Part shown: positions 1 to 6,027 of the stretch, one piece after another
Position numbering within the stretch: position 1 is the stretch's first letter
Layout: every line of letters begins with the position of its first letter
NCBI GenBank assembly: GCA_051878835.1
Contig: JBJEKW010000068.1
Span: 1 to 8,306, forward strand
DNA length: 8,306 nt
Source: Olsenella_K sp051878835
GTDB taxonomy: Bacteria; Actinomycetota; Coriobacteriia; Coriobacteriales; Atopobiaceae
Reading direction: 5' to 3'
Made by a program: the position numbers and the translations under genes
The notes under the pieces: model-generated
The model's database searches: none
Told to the model about the DNA's origin: nothing
Seen by the model: the letters and a program-made list of their open reading frames with translations, nothing else

Positions 1-24
1 GATTGAAGCCAGGAGATCGCATGC

Positions 25-50
25 CCTTCTTGGACTAGGAGTCTTGAAGG
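25..50 (-). other. Imperfect hairpin downstream of the Rrf2 regulator gene
   Basis: CCTTC (25-29) can pair with GAAGG (46-50), and inside it GACT pairs with AGTC around a three-base AGG loop, with a small internal bulge between the two stems. It lies 40 bp past the regulator's stop codon. No T-run follows it on either strand, so it is not a convincing intrinsic terminator. It could stabilise the 3' end of the suf mRNA or be chance. Nothing else in positions 1-89 looks like a gene. Confidence 0.3.
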
Positions 51-74
51 CGTTAGGCACGCGGCGGAGAAGGA

Positions 75-86
75 CGGGCTGGCCCG
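75..86 (-). terminator. Weak candidate terminator of the suf-rrf2 operon
   Basis: On the minus strand a short CGGG-CCAG-CCCG stem-loop starts 3 bases beyond the regulator's TAG stop and is followed by TCCTTCTCC. The stem has only four strong pairs and the tail is pyrimidine-rich rather than a true T-run. It is placed where an operon terminator would be expected, but it would be a weak one. The real end of transcription may lie beyond the window edge. Confidence 0.3.
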
Positions 87-89
87 AGG

Positions 90-602
90 CTAGCACTCGG
101 CGTTGCTGACGCCGCGCTTGCGGCCCTTCTTTGGCTGGCCGCTGCGGCTACCCTTGGGGTGCCAGTCGGTGACGCCCGCCAGCTCGCCGTTGTTTGTGAC
201 GTTGGCGATGTCGGCCAGGGTCTTTGAGTCCAGGTAACCTGCCGTGACCTTGCCCAGGTCACGCCAGACCGCCACGGTGGGGCAGTGGTCGATGATGGGG
301 CAGATCTCGTCGTTCGTGCAGTCCAGGCACGCCACGGGCGCCAGAGAGCCCTCGGCGGCGCGCAGGATTTGGCCCAGCGTGTACTCCTCGGGCTTGCGCG
401 TCAGGCGGTATCCGCCGCCCTTGCCGCGCTGGCTCTCGACGTATCCCGCCTTGTGCATGAGCGAGATGACCTGCTCCAGGTACTTGCGCGAGATGTTCTG
501 CCTCCTTGAGACGTCTCCCAGGGAAACCCATCCGTCGTGCGTTGCCAGGTCGGCCATCGCGCGCAAGGCGTACTTGCCCTTCGTCGAAAACATTCCTGCC
601 AT
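90..602 (-). CDS. Rrf2-family (IscR-like) Fe-S-sensing transcriptional regulator
   Basis: Predicted 170-aa DNA-binding regulator. The N-terminus MAGMFSTKGKYALRAM is the typical Rrf2 opening. A winged helix-turn-helix follows (about residues 25-70), including YLEQ with Glu43 at the position of E. coli IscR Glu43, then the GKGGGYRL wing. Cysteines at 92, 95, 101 and 107 sit in the region where IscR holds its [2Fe-2S] cluster with Cys92, 98 and 104, so one more cysteine is present than in IscR. After the dimerisation helix (to about residue 140) there is a basic tail (KGSRSGQPKKGRKRG) ending in Cys170. I chose ATG at 602 because AGGAGG lies nine bases upstream; the in-frame ATG at 620 overlaps that Shine-Dalgarno sequence, and the ATG at 593 is a possible alternative. 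It is the last gene of the suf cluster, 63 bp after sufU. By family knowledge it probably represses suf when holo. I leave the symbol empty because iscR, sufR and cymR-type names cannot be separated from sequence alone. Confidence 0.92.
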   Translation of the reverse strand: MAGMFSTKGKYALRAMADLATHDGWVSLGDVSRRQNISRKYLEQVISLMHKAGYVESQRGKGGGYRLTRKPEEYTLGQILRAAEGSLAPVACLDCTNDEICPIIDHCPTVAVWRDLGKVTAGYLDSKTLADIANVTNNGELAGVTDWHPKGSRSGQPKKGRKRGVSNAEC

Positions 603-611
603 CTGATCATC

Positions 612-617
612 CCTCCT
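612..617 (-). promoter_or_regulatory. Shine-Dalgarno sequence that decides the Rrf2 start
   Basis: A perfect AGGAGG on the minus strand, nine bases before the ATG at 602. It rules out the longer frame starting at 659 and the ATG at 620, which runs into this site. Confidence 0.8.
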
Positions 618-665
618 CATGCATACAGTTATTGAGTCGTGGCTGAAGTGCACAGGCAAAAGCGC

Positions 666-1160
666 CTAGGCCGTGGGGGCCTTCTGCGCGTCGGCTGCGT
701 CCTCGGTCGTGCTGGCCTGGCCGTCGGCGGTGCCCTTCAGCATCTCGCTGAGGGTGCGCCACGCCAGCTCGGCGCACTTCACGCGCGCGGGCATGTGGTT
801 GACGTCCTTCAGCATGGCGGCCTCGTCCAGGTCCTGCTCCAGCTGGTCCTGGTCGGTCTGCTGACCCGTGACCATGTCCTTGAACTCCTGGCACAGCTTG
901 ATAGCCTCCTCGGGGGTCTTGCCCACCATGAGGTCGCTCATCATGTCGGCGGAGGCCATGCTGACGGCGCAGCCGTGTCCGGTGTAGGCGGCCTCGGCTA
1001 TGGTGCCGTCGTCGGCCATGCGCACCTTCAGGTGCAGCTCATCGCCGCACGAGGGGTTGATGCCGTCGTGCTCGCAGGTACAGTCGCCCATGTCGTACTT
1101 GTAGTCAGGATGGGCCACGTGGTCCATGAACTGTGCGTTGTACAGGCTAGTTGCTTCCAT
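666..1160 (-). CDS. sufU: SufU, zinc-dependent sulfurtransferase partner of SufS
   Basis: A 164-aa NifU_N/IscU-fold protein of the SufU type. It receives the persulfide sulfur from SufS and passes it to the SufBCD complex in the cytoplasm. The family's zinc ligands are all present: Cys38 and Asp40 in NPSCGDEL, Cys64 in GHGCAVSMASADMMSDL, and Cys129 in RVKCAELAW. Between the last two there is the extra stretch (about residues 93-125) that separates SufU from IscU. Upstream of the first ligand it also has DCTCEHDG, an added Cys27-X-Cys29 pair that the Bacillus protein lacks as far as I recall. The C-terminus ends in an Ala/Thr/Asp-rich tail of about 20 residues. ATG at 1160 is chosen because MEATSLYNAQFMDHV is the usual N-terminus and a GGAG lies upstream. 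The frame stays open to 1301, but that extension overlaps sufS and looks non-coding. The gene starts inside the last codons of sufS (14-bp overlap), which implies translational coupling. Confidence 0.95.
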   Translation of the reverse strand: MEATSLYNAQFMDHVAHPDYKYDMGDCTCEHDGINPSCGDELHLKVRMADDGTIAEAAYTGHGCAVSMASADMMSDLMVGKTPEEAIKLCQEFKDMVTGQQTDQDQLEQDLDEAAMLKDVNHMPARVKCAELAWRTLSEMLKGTADGQASTTEDAADAQKAPTA

Positions 1161-2424
1161 GGAAGATGCTCCAGACGTTTTGCAGCCCAGCCACCAGCTG
1201 GTCGATGTCATGCTTGTCGTTGTAGAAGGCCACGCTGGCGCGGCAGGTGCTTCTGTAGCCCAGGTAGGCCAGAAGCGGCTGCGCGCAGTGATGGCCGGCA
1301 CGGATGCACACGTTCGACATGTCCAAGATGCTGGCCACGTCGTGGGGATGGATGCCGTGCACGTCGAACGAGACGGCGCTGATGTGGCGCGCGCCCTCCT
1401 TCGGGCCCACCACGGTGACGAAGTCCAAGGACTCCAGCGCCTCGGTCAGGTAGATGGCCAGGAGTCGCTCGCGCTTCTCGATGGCGTCCATGCCCAGGCC
1501 CTCGAGGTAGGTGAGGTCGGCGTCAAAGGCGTACGAGCCGGCGGCGTCCTGCGTGCCCGCCTCGAACTTCTGCGGGACGGGTGCCCACACGGCGTCGGTC
1601 TCGGTGACCGAGTCGATCATCTCGCCACCGGTCAAGAAGGGCGGCATGGCCTCGAGGAGGTCGTGCTTGCCCCACAGCACGCCGATGCCCATGGGACCGC
1701 CCAGCTTGTGGGCGCTGAAGGCCAGGAAGTCGCAGCCCATCTGGCGCACGTCCACCTGCAGGTGCGGCACGCTCTGCGCGCCGTCCACGATGCACAGGGC
1801 GCCCACCTCGTGGGCACGCTGGGCGATGGCTGCGATGTCGTTCTGCACTCCCAGTACGTTGGACACCTGGGTCACGCTGACGATCTTTGTGTGCGGGCCG
1901 ATCTTAGCCTGCAGCTCGTCGGGGGTGATCTGGTAGTCGTCGTTCGTGCGCAGGTACACCAGCTCCGCACCCGTGGCACGGCACACCTGCTGCCAGGGGA
2001 TCAGGTTGGAGTGGTGCTCCATGATGCTGATGACCACCTGGTCGCCGGGGCCCAGGTGCACGACCTGGGGCACCGTGTGCGCCAGCAGGTTCAGCGACTC
2101 GCTGGCGTTGCGCGTGAACACGACGTCGTCGGCCAGGGGCTGGCCGGACTCGTCCAGGGCGCCGATGAAGCGGGCTATGTGGGTGCGGGCGTCGTCGATG
2201 GCCTGGGTGGCCTCGACGCTGAGCTTGTACAGGCCGCGCAGCGGGTTGGCGTTCATGGTCTCGTAGAAGCGACGCTGGGCGTCCAGCACCACGCCGGGGC
2301 GCTGCGCCGTGGCGGCGCTGTCCAGAAAGACGACCTCGGACTTCTGTGCCAGGAGGGGGAAGTCCTTCCGGTAGGGGTTTGCCTCTATGAGCGACAGCTC
2401 CTCGGGAGTTAGGGAAGTGTCCAT
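1147..2424 (-). CDS. sufS: SufS, type II cysteine desulfurase
   Basis: A 425-aa PLP-dependent class V aminotransferase-fold enzyme. It removes sulfur from L-cysteine, giving alanine and an enzyme persulfide that goes to SufU. Visible active-site residues: the His pair in MEHHSN (137-138), Asp214 and Gln217 in VDGAQS, the Schiff-base Lys240 in FSAHKLGGPMG, the persulfide-forming Cys380 in RAGHHCAQP, and Arg395 in CRASVAFYN. Arg395 lies 15 residues after the Cys, as Arg379 follows Cys364 in E. coli SufS. The RAGHHC motif marks the group II (SufS/CsdA) enzymes rather than IscS/NifS. Length is about 15-20 residues above E. coli SufS, mostly at the N-terminus (MDTSLTPEELSLIEANPYRKDFP). ATG at 2424 is supported by a perfect AGGAGG (2434-2439) nine bases upstream, embedded in the last codons of sufD, which ends only 4 bp before. 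Confidence 0.97.
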   Translation of the reverse strand: MDTSLTPEELSLIEANPYRKDFPLLAQKSEVVFLDSAATAQRPGVVLDAQRRFYETMNANPLRGLYKLSVEATQAIDDARTHIARFIGALDESGQPLADDVVFTRNASESLNLLAHTVPQVVHLGPGDQVVISIMEHHSNLIPWQQVCRATGAELVYLRTNDDYQITPDELQAKIGPHTKIVSVTQVSNVLGVQNDIAAIAQRAHEVGALCIVDGAQSVPHLQVDVRQMGCDFLAFSAHKLGGPMGIGVLWGKHDLLEAMPPFLTGGEMIDSVTETDAVWAPVPQKFEAGTQDAAGSYAFDADLTYLEGLGMDAIEKRERLLAIYLTEALESLDFVTVVGPKEGARHISAVSFDVHGIHPHDVASILDMSNVCIRAGHHCAQPLLAYLGYRSTCRASVAFYNDKHDIDQLVAGLQNVWSIFHGSN

Positions 2425-2428
2425 GGGG

Positions 2429-3568
2429 CTATGCCTCCTTTGCGGAATCGGACTGGTCCAGCAGCTGCTCCTCGATGTCGAGGCCTGCCAGCAGGTCGTC
2501 GGCTATCTCGGCGCCCAGGACCTCCTCGGCGCGCGCCAGCACGGCGTGGCGGGCGGCGGTGGTGGGGGACTGGATGACGGCGTCGTCGAAGATGGCGCGC
2601 ACGTACAGGTCCTCGATCTCGTCGAAGCTGAGGCCACGGTCCTCGAGGTAGTGGATCTGGTCGGGGCCCACCGAGCCGATGGTAGCCCCGTGGTTGCCCT
2701 GAACGTCGTCCTCGTCGCACAGGATGACCGGCACAGTCTTGTTTACGACGTTCTCGCCGCAAACTAGCACGTTCTCGGCCTCGTTGCCCTTCGAGCCCTT
2801 CGCGCCGTGGACCAGGTCGATGGTGGCGCGCAGGCTCTTGTGGGCGGAGCCGTCCAGCACGCCGCTCTCGTGGATCTCGGCGCGGGTCTTCTTGCCCAGC
2901 TGGCGCACGACGTGGTTGATGTCAAGGGTCTCGTGGCCGCGGGCCAGGTAGCGGGTCCTCAGGTCGATGCGGGCGTTGTCGCCCGACAGGGCCGCGGCAA
3001 AGCCGACGGCCGAGGTGGAGCCGCCCAGCAGGAACTGGCGGACGTCCAGCACGGCGTTGTCGTCTGCGTCGATGCCAACGCTCTCCAGGTGGGTATGGTG
3101 CTGGCCCACTGCGACGAACTCGTACAGGTGGACGTGGGTGTTGGCCTCGGCCACGATGCGGGTGAGGGCGGCGGAGGTGACGTCGGCATTGGAGTTGCCA
3201 TGGGCGATGACCACCACGGTGGCGGTGGCACCCTCGCGCACCATGATGCCGGTGTCTGCCACCTGGCCCTTCTGGGCGTCGACGTCGACCACGATGGGCT
3301 CGGTGCGCACCGTGTGGGCGGGCACCTCCACGTAGGTGGAGTCGGCGGCCTGGCTGGTGACCCACTGAGTCACCTTGGGGCCCATGCCGGTCTGGATGCG
3401 GTCGAACAGCTGGGGGAGGGCAAAGTAGACGTCGCCCTTCCGCGACAGCTTCGGCACCGTGAGGGTGATGTCGTTGGCGCGTAGGTAGTTCCAGGTCTGC
3501 GCGGGCGGGGTGTTCACGCGCTCGAGGGTCACGGTGGCCTGTGTGGCCTGTGCTTCGTTTGTGGCCAT
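2429..3568 (-). CDS. sufD: SufD, scaffold subunit of the SufBCD complex
   Basis: A 379-aa protein of the SufB/SufD beta-helix family. It forms a heterodimer with SufB that carries the nascent Fe-S cluster, with two SufC subunits attached. The conserved core reads HVVRQLGKKTRAEI (219-232), then GVLDGSAHK (237-244), GAKGSKGNE (255-263), NKTVPVILCDEDDVQGNHGATIG and YLEDRGL. His293 in QGNHGATIG corresponds to E. coli SufD His360, which lies at the SufB-SufD interface where the cluster is thought to form. The C-terminal helical SufC-binding region (about 312-370) is present and ends in an acidic tail. Start ATG at 3568 shares its A with the sufB TAA stop (TAATG), and an AAGGAG within the sufB end lies about ten bases upstream. 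The same frame stays open far upstream inside sufB, but that part is an out-of-frame shadow of sufB and not an N-terminal extension. Confidence 0.95.
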   Translation of the reverse strand: MATNEAQATQATVTLERVNTPPAQTWNYLRANDITLTVPKLSRKGDVYFALPQLFDRIQTGMGPKVTQWVTSQAADSTYVEVPAHTVRTEPIVVDVDAQKGQVADTGIMVREGATATVVVIAHGNSNADVTSAALTRIVAEANTHVHLYEFVAVGQHHTHLESVGIDADDNAVLDVRQFLLGGSTSAVGFAAALSGDNARIDLRTRYLARGHETLDINHVVRQLGKKTRAEIHESGVLDGSAHKSLRATIDLVHGAKGSKGNEAENVLVCGENVVNKTVPVILCDEDDVQGNHGATIGSVGPDQIHYLEDRGLSFDEIEDLYVRAIFDDAVIQSPTTAARHAVLARAEEVLGAEIADDLLAGLDIEEQLLDQSDSAKEA

Positions 3569-4983
3569 TAGCCTATGGCTCCTTCCATCTCGAGCTTGAT
3601 GAGGTTGTTCATCTCGACGGCGTACTCCAGCGGCAGCTCCTTGCTGACGGGGTTGGCGAAGCCGTTCACCACCATGGTGCGGGCCTCCGCCTCGGAGCAG
3701 CCGCGGCTCATGAGGTACAGGATGGTGTCGTCCGAGATGCGGCCGATCGTGGCCTCGTGGCCCACGCTGGCCGTGGGGTTGCGCACGTCCATCGCGGGGA
3801 TGGTGTCGGAGCGGCTGATGTTGTCCAGCATGAGCGACTGGCAGCTGACGGTGCAGCGGGCGTTCTGGGCCTTCGGGCCCACGACGACCGAGCTGCGGAA
3901 CGTGTTGATGCCGCCGTCCTTGCTGATGGACTTGGTCTCGACGCTGGCGGTGGTGTCGGCGCCGTTCAGGATGACCTTGCAGCCGGTGTCCAGGTCCTGC
4001 GTGGCTCCGGCGAACGTGATGCCGGTGAACTCGCAGCTGGAGCGGTCGCCCTGCAGGATGGTCGTGGGGTACAGGTAGCTGACGTGGCTGCCGAAGCTGC
4101 CGGACACCCACTCCATCTGGGCGTCCTTGCCCACCTTCGCACGCTTGGTGTTCAGGTTGTACATGTTCTTCGACCAGTTCTCGATCGTGGAGTAGCGCAG
4201 GCGCGCGCCGTCCTTCACGTACAGCTCGACGGCACCGGCGTGCAGGTTTGCCTCGTAGTACTTCGGGGCCGAGCAGCCCTCGATGAAGTGCAGGTTGGCG
4301 CCGGGCTCCACGATGATCAGCGTGTGCTCGAACTGGCCGGCACCCTGCGCGTTCAGGCGGAAGTAGCTCTGCAGCGGGTACTCCACCGTGACGCCGGCGG
4401 GCACGTACACGAACGAGCCGCCGCTCCACACGGCGTAGTGCAGCGCCGCGAACTTGTGGTCGCGCATGGGAATCAGCTTGCCGAAGTACTTGTGCACGAC
4501 GGGCTCCCACTTCGGATCGTGGAGCGCGTCCTCGATGGTGGTGTAGACGACGCCGTACTTGGCGACCTCCTCGCGCATGTTGTGGTACACGATCTCGGAG
4601 TCGTACTGCGCGCCTACTCCCGCCAGGCTCTCGCGCTCGGCCTGCGGGATGCCCAGGCGCTCGAACGTGTCCTTGATGTCCTTCGGCACGTCGTTCCAGT
4701 CCTTGGCCTGCTTGGTCTTTGGGCTGACGTAGGTCGAGATGTGGTCCATGTCGAGCCCGGTGATGGACGGACCCCAGTTCGGGGCCATCTGCTTGTCGTG
4801 GAACACCTCCAGCGCCTCCAGGCGCATGTCGAGCATCCACTGAGGCTCGTCCTTCTTTGCGCTGATGGCGCGCACGATGTCAGGCGTCAGGCCGTCGGCG
4901 TAGCGCTCGTAGCCCTTCTCGGACTTGACGAAGTCGTACAGCGAGCGGTCGACGTCTGCCACCTGGGTCTTCTGCTGTGCCAT
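3568..4983 (-). CDS. sufB: SufB, cluster-assembly scaffold subunit of SufBCD
   Basis: A 471-aa SufB, the usual family length (about 465-495). It is the main scaffold on which sulfur and iron are assembled. Key residues are present: Cys237 in HFIEGCSAP, at the position of E. coli Cys254 (the sulfur-entry cysteine); Cys381 in SCQSLMLDN, equivalent to Cys405; and His409-Glu410 in GHEATIG, at the same 28-29 residue spacing as His433/Glu434. The N-terminal region (KGYERYADGLTPDIVRAISAKKDEPQWMLDMRLEALE) and the C-terminal ELPLEYAVEMNNLIKLEMEG helix are typical. Start ATG at 4983 shares a base with the sufC TAA stop (TAATG), and only a weak AGGGG-like Shine-Dalgarno sits upstream, so its translation probably depends on coupling to sufC. 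The stop shares a base with the sufD start in the same way. Confidence 0.97.
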   Translation of the reverse strand: MAQQKTQVADVDRSLYDFVKSEKGYERYADGLTPDIVRAISAKKDEPQWMLDMRLEALEVFHDKQMAPNWGPSITGLDMDHISTYVSPKTKQAKDWNDVPKDIKDTFERLGIPQAERESLAGVGAQYDSEIVYHNMREEVAKYGVVYTTIEDALHDPKWEPVVHKYFGKLIPMRDHKFAALHYAVWSGGSFVYVPAGVTVEYPLQSYFRLNAQGAGQFEHTLIIVEPGANLHFIEGCSAPKYYEANLHAGAVELYVKDGARLRYSTIENWSKNMYNLNTKRAKVGKDAQMEWVSGSFGSHVSYLYPTTILQGDRSSCEFTGITFAGATQDLDTGCKVILNGADTTASVETKSISKDGGINTFRSSVVVGPKAQNARCTVSCQSLMLDNISRSDTIPAMDVRNPTASVGHEATIGRISDDTILYLMSRGCSEAEARTMVVNGFANPVSKELPLEYAVEMNNLIKLEMEGAIG

Positions 4984-5762
4984 TATGCATCGCCCCTGGT
5001 AAGGCCCTCGGCCTCGGCCTTTTGCTCGAACTGCTCAAAGCCGTGGGCGTCGATGTCGTCAATGAGGGAGGCGGGGCCGTCGGCCACGAGGTTGCCCTTC
5101 ACCATGACGTGGGTGCGGTCGACGGTCAGCTTCTCGAGGATGCGGGTGTTGTGCGTGATCATGAGCAGCGCGCCGTCGCAGGCCTGGCGGTAGGCCTCGA
5201 TGCCGCGCGACACCACGGTCAGGGCGTCGACGTCCAGACCCGAGTCGGTCTCGTCCAGGATGGCCAGCTTGGGCTGCAGCAGCAGGAGCTGCAGCATCTC
5301 GATCTTTTTCTTCTCGCCGCCCGAGAAGCCCACGTTGAGCTCGCGGGTCAAAAAGCTCTGGTCCATGTCCAGCTGGTCGGCTATCTCGCCGACGCGCTTG
5401 CGGAACTGACGGGCCGTCATCTTTAGCTCGGGGCGCTTCTGCGTGATGGTGCGCAGGAAGCTGTACAGGGGCACGCCGGGCACCTCGACGGGCGCCTGGT
5501 AGCTCAGGAAGATGCCGGCCAGCGAGCGCTTGTCGGGACCCTCGTGCGTCAGGTCCGCGCCGTCGAAGGTGATGGTGCCGCTGGTAACCTTGTACACGGG
5601 GTCGCCCATGATGACGTGGCCCAGGGTGGACTTGCCGGCGCCGTTGGGGCCCATGAGCACGTGGGTCTCGCCGGCACCGACGGTTAGGTTGATATTGTGC
5701 AGGATGGGCTTGTCCTCGGTTCCCGCCGAAAGCCCTTCCACGCAAAGCAGCTGGTCTGACAT
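4983..5762 (-). CDS. sufC: SufC, ABC-type ATPase of the SufBCD complex
   Basis: A 259-aa cytoplasmic ABC ATPase that drives conformational change of SufB-SufD during cluster assembly; it is not a transporter. Motifs in order: Walker A GPNGAGKST (38-46), Q-loop Gln89 in LSYQAPVEVPG, signature FSGGEKKKIEM (146-156), Walker B LAILDETDSGLD (167-178) with catalytic Glu171, and the H-loop His204 in MITHNTRIL. FSGGEKKKIE and ETDSGLD are the SufC-specific forms of these motifs. ATG at 5762 is preferred: AGGAGA lies about eight bases upstream and MSDQLLCVEGLSA starts the ABC fold directly. The in-frame ATG at 5858 would add 32 residues rich in Arg and Pro that look like translated leader. It is the first gene of the operon and overlaps sufB by one base. 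Confidence 0.96.
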   Translation of the reverse strand: MSDQLLCVEGLSAGTEDKPILHNINLTVGAGETHVLMGPNGAGKSTLGHVIMGDPVYKVTSGTITFDGADLTHEGPDKRSLAGIFLSYQAPVEVPGVPLYSFLRTITQKRPELKMTARQFRKRVGEIADQLDMDQSFLTRELNVGFSGGEKKKIEMLQLLLLQPKLAILDETDSGLDVDALTVVSRGIEAYRQACDGALLMITHNTRILEKLTVDRTHVMVKGNLVADGPASLIDDIDAHGFEQFEQKAEAEGLTRGDA

Positions 5763-5782
5763 GGCTTCTCTCCTGACGTTGG

Positions 5783-5834
5783 GGCGCTCCCTTGCGCCTT
5801 TGTAGTCGTACCTCGGGCCAGGTTGCGTCCGAGG
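5783..5834 (-). other. Two hairpins in the suf mRNA leader
   Basis: If the promoter at 5861-5891 is used, sufC has a leader of roughly 90 nt containing two stem-loops. CCTCGG (5811-5816) pairs with CCGAGG (5829-5834), and GGCGC (5783-5787) pairs with GCGCC (5794-5798) around a six-base loop. The second ends only a few bases before the sufC Shine-Dalgarno (about 5770-5775). I recognise no riboswitch class. They may tune translation or message stability. Confidence 0.4.
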
Positions 5835-5860
5835 GGGCCTCTGTGAGGTTGTTTCCATAA

Positions 5861-5891
5861 ATCATACTAAAATCTAGGAATTAAAATGCAA
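5861..5891 (-). promoter_or_regulatory. Probable promoter of the suf operon
   Basis: Within an AT-rich island in otherwise GC-rich DNA, the minus strand reads TTGCAT (5886-5891) and then TATGAT (5861-5866), a 19-base spacer; TAGTAT (5864-5869) gives a 16-base spacer instead. Both are fair sigma-70/SigA-type matches. The element lies about 100 bp before the sufC start. An imperfect dyad, CTAAAATCTAG on the plus strand (5867-5877), covers the spacer and adjoins the -10 box, so a bound dimer would block polymerase. Its A/T-rich centre is broadly like Rrf2/IscR operators, but the symmetry is weak and I do not claim it as an IscR site. Confidence 0.5.
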
Positions 5892-5909
5892 GGCCCAATG
5901 TGGGGCATG

Positions 5910-5920
5910 GCAAACTTTGC
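5910..5920. promoter_or_regulatory. Near-perfect palindrome upstream of the suf promoter
   Basis: GCAAA-C-TTTGC is a dyad with a single central base, centred about 60 bp upstream of the likely suf transcription start. It abuts the large hairpin at 5921-5965. Size and position fit an operator for a dimeric regulator, but no protein can be named. Confidence 0.3.
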
Positions 5921-5974
5921 ACAAGAATGGCCGCGGAAGCCAGCTCGACTGCCGCGGCCACTTGTTGGAACAAG
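5921..5974 (-). terminator. Strong hairpin, probable terminator of the hydrolase gene
   Basis: TGGCCGCGG (5928-5936) and CCGCGGCCA (5952-5960) form nine contiguous GC-rich pairs. The stem extends inward by CAG/CTG and outward by ACAAG (5921-5925) with CTTGT (5961-5965). It starts 54-68 bp after the hydrolase stop. Minus-strand transcription leaves the stem into TTCTTGT, a short imperfect T-tract, so an intrinsic terminator is plausible but not classic. CTTGT (5961-5965) can instead pair with ACAAG at 5970-5974, which would form a small rival hairpin. Confidence 0.5.
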
Positions 5975-5975
5975 T

Positions 5976-5987
5976 ACATATATATGT
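5976..5987. repeat. Perfect 12-bp palindrome ACATATATATGT
   Basis: This is an exactly self-complementary AT-rich sequence next to the CTTGTTGGAACAAG dyad, between the hydrolase stop and the suf promoter. It may be an operator, a weak -10-like element or simply alternating AT. There is no good -35 box at a suitable distance on either strand. Confidence 0.35.
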
Positions 5988-6027
5988 GAGAAGGGCGGGC
6001 GCGTTGCGAGCTCCTGCGCCGCCAGCT

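Noticed and set aside
1..22. A start codon for another minus-strand gene at the window edge (ATG at 22)
   Set aside because: Only seven codons are visible and the purine-rich sequence upstream sits just two bases from the ATG, too close for a ribosome binding site.
603..665. A separate promoter for the Rrf2 gene
   Set aside because: The 63-bp gap is fairly AT-rich with loose -35/-10-like strings (TTGCCT, ATAACT), but no pair with acceptable sequence and spacing; the regulator is more simply read from the suf transcript.
1126..2412. A 428-codon plus-strand frame opposite sufS
   Set aside because: Same artefact of GC-rich antisense sequence; low-complexity product with no recognisable domain, while sufS is clearly real.
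2429..4840. A giant 803-codon frame that would extend SufD by 424 residues
   Set aside because: The added part is an out-of-frame reading of sufB, rich in Arg and Gly. The SufD family N-terminus begins at the ATG at 3568, which has a Shine-Dalgarno and a TAATG junction.
3541..5193. A 550-codon open frame on the plus strand opposite sufB
   Set aside because: It mirrors sufB codons in high-GC DNA, its product is an unnatural Val/Leu/Ala/His/Gly-rich string, it has no ribosome binding site, and the sufB protein on the other strand is conserved along its full length.
5763..5858. A 32-residue N-terminal extension of SufC
   Set aside because: The extension (METTSQRPPRTQPG...) is not family-like and covers leader hairpins; the ATG at 5762 has its own AGGAGA.
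5861..5881. A canonical IscR type 1 operator at the suf promoter
   Set aside because: The ACT...AGT half-site spacing is off and the outer bases do not match; only a weak dyad remains, so it is reported as an uncertain element rather than an IscR site.
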